A stretch of DNA of 7,702 bases. Origin: Spirochaetaceae bacterium. GTDB taxonomy: Bacteria > Spirochaetota > Spirochaetia > Treponematales > Treponemataceae. The position numbers and the translations under genes were made by a program. Below, piece after piece: positions 5,366 to 7,702 of this stretch (its first letter is position 1; each line of letters starts with the position of its first letter). Below the pieces are notes generated by a model. It had not been told where the DNA came from, did no database searches, and saw only the letters and a list, made by a program, of their open reading frames with translations. Location: the NCBI GenBank assembly GCA_031285525.1, contig JAITWB010000216.1, positions 1-7,702 of the forward strand. The letters run 5' to 3'.

Positions 5366-7344
5366 GACCATTCAAAGTAATATCCCCCTATGAACCCTCA
5401 GGGGATCAAGGCACTGCAATCGCCGCACTCAGTAACGGCTTGGAAAAAGGAGATCGCTTTCAAACCTTAAAGGGTGTTACCGGGTCGGGCAAAACCTTTT
5501 CCATGGCAAAGATTATCGAACAGACTCAGCGTCCGGCATTGATTATCAGCCACAACAAGACTCTGGCGGCACAGCTCTACAGGGAATTCAAAACCTTCTT
5601 CCCCCATAATGCGGTGGAGTACTTCGTGTCCTATTACGATTACTACCAGCCCGAAGCCTATGTCCCCTCACGGGATCTGTATATAGAAAAGGATGCTGCC
5701 ATCAACGACGAGATCGACCGGCTCAGGCTTGCAGCCACCTTCAGCCTCATGGAGCGGCGGGATGTTATCGTTGTTTCGACGGTTTCCTGTATCTACGGAC
5801 TCGGTCTCCCCGAAACCTACCGGGAGATGAGTATTCACATCGATAAGGGCGATATCCTTGCCACGGATATATTCAGAAAAAAGTTGATCACCCTCCAGTA
5901 TGAGCGGAACGACGCAGTCCTCGAACGGGGGCGCTTCCGCATTCGGGGGGACGTGATGGAGATATTCCCCGCCTATATGCAGGAAGCCTATCGGATAGAG
6001 CTGGACTGGGAGCGGGTGGTACGCATTAGGCGTTTCGATCCTATTTCAGGAGAAACCCGGGAGGAGCTGGACGAAACTACGATCTATCCGGCGAAACACT
6101 TTATCGTCCCCGAAGGCTCCCTTGATGTTGCGGTAACACGGATCAAGGCTGAACTGGACAGTCGTCTCGAAACCCTCAATGCTCAGGGAAAACTTTTGGA
6201 AGCGGAACGGCTCAAAACCCGCACCGAATACGATATCGAGATGCTCGTGGAGATGGGCTACTGCCCGGGTATCGAAAACTATTCCGCCCCCATAGCAGGC
6301 AGAACTCCCGGACAGCCTCCGGCGACCCTCATTCACTACTATCCCAAGGACTACCTCTGTTTCATCGACGAATCCCACGTTACCCTTTCTCAGATCGGCG
6401 CCATGTATGAGGGGGATAGATCCCGCAAACAGAACCTCATAGACTTCGGATTCCGGCTCCCTAGCGCCCTTGATAACAGGCCTTTGAAGTTCGGGGAATT
6501 CGAAACCATGCTGAACCAGACCGTCTTCGTGTCCGCCACCCCGAGGGAGGAGGAACTCAAGCGAAGTACTCAGGTTGTGGAGCAGCTCATCCGTCCTACG
6601 GGACTCCTCGACCCCATAGTTGAAGTGCGCCCCAGCGAAGGGCAGATGGAGGATATCTACGGGGAGATAAAGACGCGGCTCAACAAAAACGAACGCTGTC
6701 TCCTTCTGACCTTGACCAAGAAGATGGCGGAAGATCTCACCGATTACCTGACCACTCTCAACCTCAAGGTGAAATATATCCACTCCGAGGTCGAAACCTT
6801 TGAGCGGGTAGAGATCCTCAAGGGACTGCGCACCGGAGAGTTTGATATTCTGGTGGGTATAAACCTGCTCAGGGAAGGTATCGATCTTCCCGAGGTTTCA
6901 TTTATCGCCATCCTCGACGCAGACAAGATCGGTTTCCTCCGGTCAACCACCAGCCTCATCCAGATAATCGGGCGGGCGGCGCGTAACCAGAATGGTATGG
7001 TCGTCATGTACGCCGACAGAATGAGCCCCGCCATGGAAGCCGCCATCGGGGAGACCACCCGGCGCCGGGCGATACAGCAGCAATACAACGAAGAGCATGG
7101 CATCACTCCTACCACCATCTCAAAGGCGGTGGAAGACATCCTCATCCGTCAGTCCGAGGAAAAGAAGGAAGCCGCCCATACCGAAGCCGCAGTGCTCAGG
7201 AACAGCTTCAACACCCTCATCCCTGCCCAACGGAAGGCTCTCATCAAGGCTCTTGAGAAGCAGATGCTGGAACACGCAGAACGGCTCGAATTCGAAGCCG
7301 CCGCCGCACTCCGGGACGAGATAGAGGACTTGAAGAAGGGATGA
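5362..7344 (+). CDS. uvrB: UvrABC excinuclease subunit B
   Basis: UvrB is the DNA-damage-verifying helicase-like subunit of nucleotide excision repair. It is loaded onto damage by UvrA and then recruits UvrC. The protein is full length at 660 aa. Visible in order are: Walker A GVTGSGKT (38-45), motif Ia HNKTLAAQLY (64-73), the damage-probing beta-hairpin region FVSYYDYYQPEAYVPS (88-103), Walker B FIDESHVT (334-341), the SAT motif at 391-393, GINLLREGIDLPE (499-511), motif VI QIIGRAARN (534-542), and the C-terminal UVR motif (about 620-658) that contacts UvrC. Residue 523 is Ile in DADKIGFLR where many UvrBs have Glu. ATG 5362 overlaps the DUF1016-B stop as ATGA, with AAGGA (5351-5355) 6 nt upstream inside that gene, so its translation should be coupled to the accessory module. 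GC content returns to that of htrA exactly here. Confidence 0.98.
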   Translation: MRPFKVISPYEPSGDQGTAIAALSNGLEKGDRFQTLKGVTGSGKTFSMAKIIEQTQRPALIISHNKTLAAQLYREFKTFFPHNAVEYFVSYYDYYQPEAYVPSRDLYIEKDAAINDEIDRLRLAATFSLMERRDVIVVSTVSCIYGLGLPETYREMSIHIDKGDILATDIFRKKLITLQYERNDAVLERGRFRIRGDVMEIFPAYMQEAYRIELDWERVVRIRRFDPISGETREELDETTIYPAKHFIVPEGSLDVAVTRIKAELDSRLETLNAQGKLLEAERLKTRTEYDIEMLVEMGYCPGIENYSAPIAGRTPGQPPATLIHYYPKDYLCFIDESHVTLSQIGAMYEGDRSRKQNLIDFGFRLPSALDNRPLKFGEFETMLNQTVFVSATPREEELKRSTQVVEQLIRPTGLLDPIVEVRPSEGQMEDIYGEIKTRLNKNERCLLLTLTKKMAEDLTDYLTTLNLKVKYIHSEVETFERVEILKGLRTGEFDILVGINLLREGIDLPEVSFIAILDADKIGFLRSTTSLIQIIGRAARNQNGMVVMYADRMSPAMEAAIGETTRRRAIQQQYNEEHGITPTTISKAVEDILIRQSEEKKEAAHTEAAVLRNSFNTLIPAQRKALIKALEKQMLEHAERLEFEAAAALRDEIEDLKKG

Positions 7345-7351
7345 TATTATT

Positions 7352-7414
7352 GCATGAGAGCTTCGTATCACTCGATACTAACCTTTAGTGTCGAGTGATA
7401 CGAAGCTCGCGTGT
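7352..7414. repeat. long hairpin repeat downstream of uvrB
   Basis: The left arm at 7358-7381 (GAGCTTCGTATCACTCGA then TACTAA) and right arm at 7385-7408 form a 24-bp stem with one T7376-G7390 wobble and a 3-nt loop CCT. After one mismatch the pairing continues for 5 bp with wobbles (7352-7356 with 7410-7414). No T-tract follows, so it is a poor fit for an intrinsic terminator. It could protect the uvrB 3' end or be a REP-like or MITE-like palindrome. Confidence 0.9.
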
Positions 7415-7454
7415 CGAGGCACACTAAGCCTTAGTATCGAGCGATACGAGATAG
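7410..7454. repeat. decayed second hairpin sharing the same repeat unit
   Basis: CGTGTCG (7410-7416) pairs with CGATACG (7442-7448) including one G-T wobble. Inside, ACTAA (7423-7427) pairs with TTAGT (7431-7435) around the loop GCC, leaving an internal mismatched bulge. The unit TTAGTATCGAGCGATACGA (7431-7449) differs at two positions from 7385-7403 and matches the complement of 7363-7381 at 18 of 19 positions, so it is a further copy of the hairpin arm. Confidence 0.75.
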
Positions 7455-7529
7455 TCACTCCAATCCGCTCAGATGTAAAAATATACTATTTTCTTCCTCC
7501 AAAGCCCAACACTTGAGTCCTTTCTGCCG

Positions 7530-7535
7530 TATAAT
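7530..7535 (+). promoter_or_regulatory. consensus -10 element just before the last gene
   Basis: TATAAT is a perfect -10 hexamer, but no good -35 lies at 16 to 18 nt (TTGAGT at 7513-7518 is only 11 nt away). Transcription would start near 7541-7543, at the ATG pair of the following gene. Either the mRNA is leaderless or the true start is further downstream. Confidence 0.4.
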
Positions 7536-7539
7536 AAGT

Positions 7540-7702
7540 ATGATGCAAAGCTATTCAGGCAATGATGACTCTAATGTGTCTGACATAAGAGTATCTGACA
7601 CTGCTGTATCTCAAACAGTAGACCCGACCCTACTGCGGGATGATGCGTTGAACGGAGGTGAGCGGGGGCAACAGGCTTTTGCTCGGCTCTGGGCGGCGTA
7701 TT
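7540..7702 (+). CDS. unrecognised protein, N-terminal fragment running off the window
   Basis: Two successive ATG codons (7540 and 7543) open a frame that stays open for 54 codons to the window edge. I do not recognise the protein. The first 40 residues are polar and look disordered, with a threefold VSD-type repeat; GQQAFARLWAAY at the end looks like the start of a folded amphipathic helix. An ECF-type sigma factor region 2 can begin this way, but that is only a weak resemblance. No Shine-Dalgarno precedes 7540, while GGAGGTG occurs inside the frame at 7654-7660 without a suitable start behind it. The frame itself is moderately supported; the start is uncertain. Confidence 0.55.
   Translation, partial: MMQSYSGNDDSNVSDIRVSDTAVSQTVDPTLLRDDALNGGERGQQAFARLWAAY
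7576..7620 (+). repeat. three imperfect 15-nt tandem repeats in the last gene
   Basis: The units GTGTCTGACATAAGA, GTATCTGACACTGCT and GTATCTCAAACAGTA follow each other without gaps and encode VSDIR, VSDTA and VSQTV. The period is a multiple of three, so copy-number change would keep the frame. Confidence 0.65.

Noticed and set aside
6046..6783. 245-codon minus-strand open frame opposite uvrB
   Set aside because: uvrB is intact with all helicase motifs through this interval; the antisense frame has no domain signature.
7358..7408. Intrinsic terminator of uvrB
   Set aside because: The stem is strong but no run of T follows the right arm; the next bases are GCGTGTCGAGG. A 24-bp stem with a related neighbour fits a repeat element better.
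7352..7454. CRISPR array
   Set aside because: There are only three to four imperfect units in alternating orientation, with spacers of 3 to 27 nt that are not uniform, and no cas gene; this is a palindrome doublet.

Overview
The window looks like a stretch of chromosome from a mid-GC bacterium. A treponeme-like spirochaete is my tentative guess, from the mix of flanking genes and the moderate GC; nothing in the window proves it. Housekeeping genes (an RsuA/RluB-type pseudouridine synthase, an HtrA-type serine protease and UvrB) flank an AT-richer three-gene accessory module. Hand counts on single lines give 22/60 GC at 2461-2520 inside the module and 32/60 at 5941-6000 inside uvrB. All recognised genes lie on the + strand.

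Layout. 1-761: 3' part of a pseudouridine synthase gene whose start lies outside the window; its S4 domain can be read back to the window edge. 762-875: short gap with candidate promoters and the ribosome binding site of the next gene. 876-2120: membrane-anchored HtrA/DegS-like protease with an intact His-Asp-Ser triad and one PDZ domain. 2126/2138-5365: accessory module made of a DUF1016/YhcG-type PD-(D/E)XK protein, a Fic protein with an N-terminal VbhA-like antitoxin segment and a C-terminal winged helix, and a second, divergent DUF1016 protein. 5362-7344: complete uvrB. 7345-7539: intergenic DNA holding a long near-perfect hairpin and a decayed second hairpin. 7540-7702: start of an unrecognised gene that runs off the window.

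The module is stitched into its surroundings. DUF1016-A overlaps fic by 4 nt, fic overlaps DUF1016-B by 8 nt, and DUF1016-B overlaps uvrB by 4 nt (ATGA). The three accessory genes and uvrB should therefore be co-transcribed and translationally coupled, probably from upstream of htrA. A plausible reading is that a mobile nuclease-Fic-nuclease cassette was inserted exactly between htrA and uvrB.

The most striking observation is inside the two DUF1016 genes. Each carries a long palindrome (33 bp with one mismatched pair, and 35 bp perfect) at the same place in the protein, just before the conserved LSW(S/T)H segment. Both are centred on the first base of the same Leu codon, CTG. When the two are aligned on their centres, seven of sixteen symmetric positions differ and all seven are compensatory, so the symmetry has been kept while the sequence changed. 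The palindromes are codon-phased, so either strand encodes nearly the same peptide. The second gene has an extra inverted half-site, and inverting the 53 bp between the half-sites would keep the frame open. This is the best candidate here for something undescribed.
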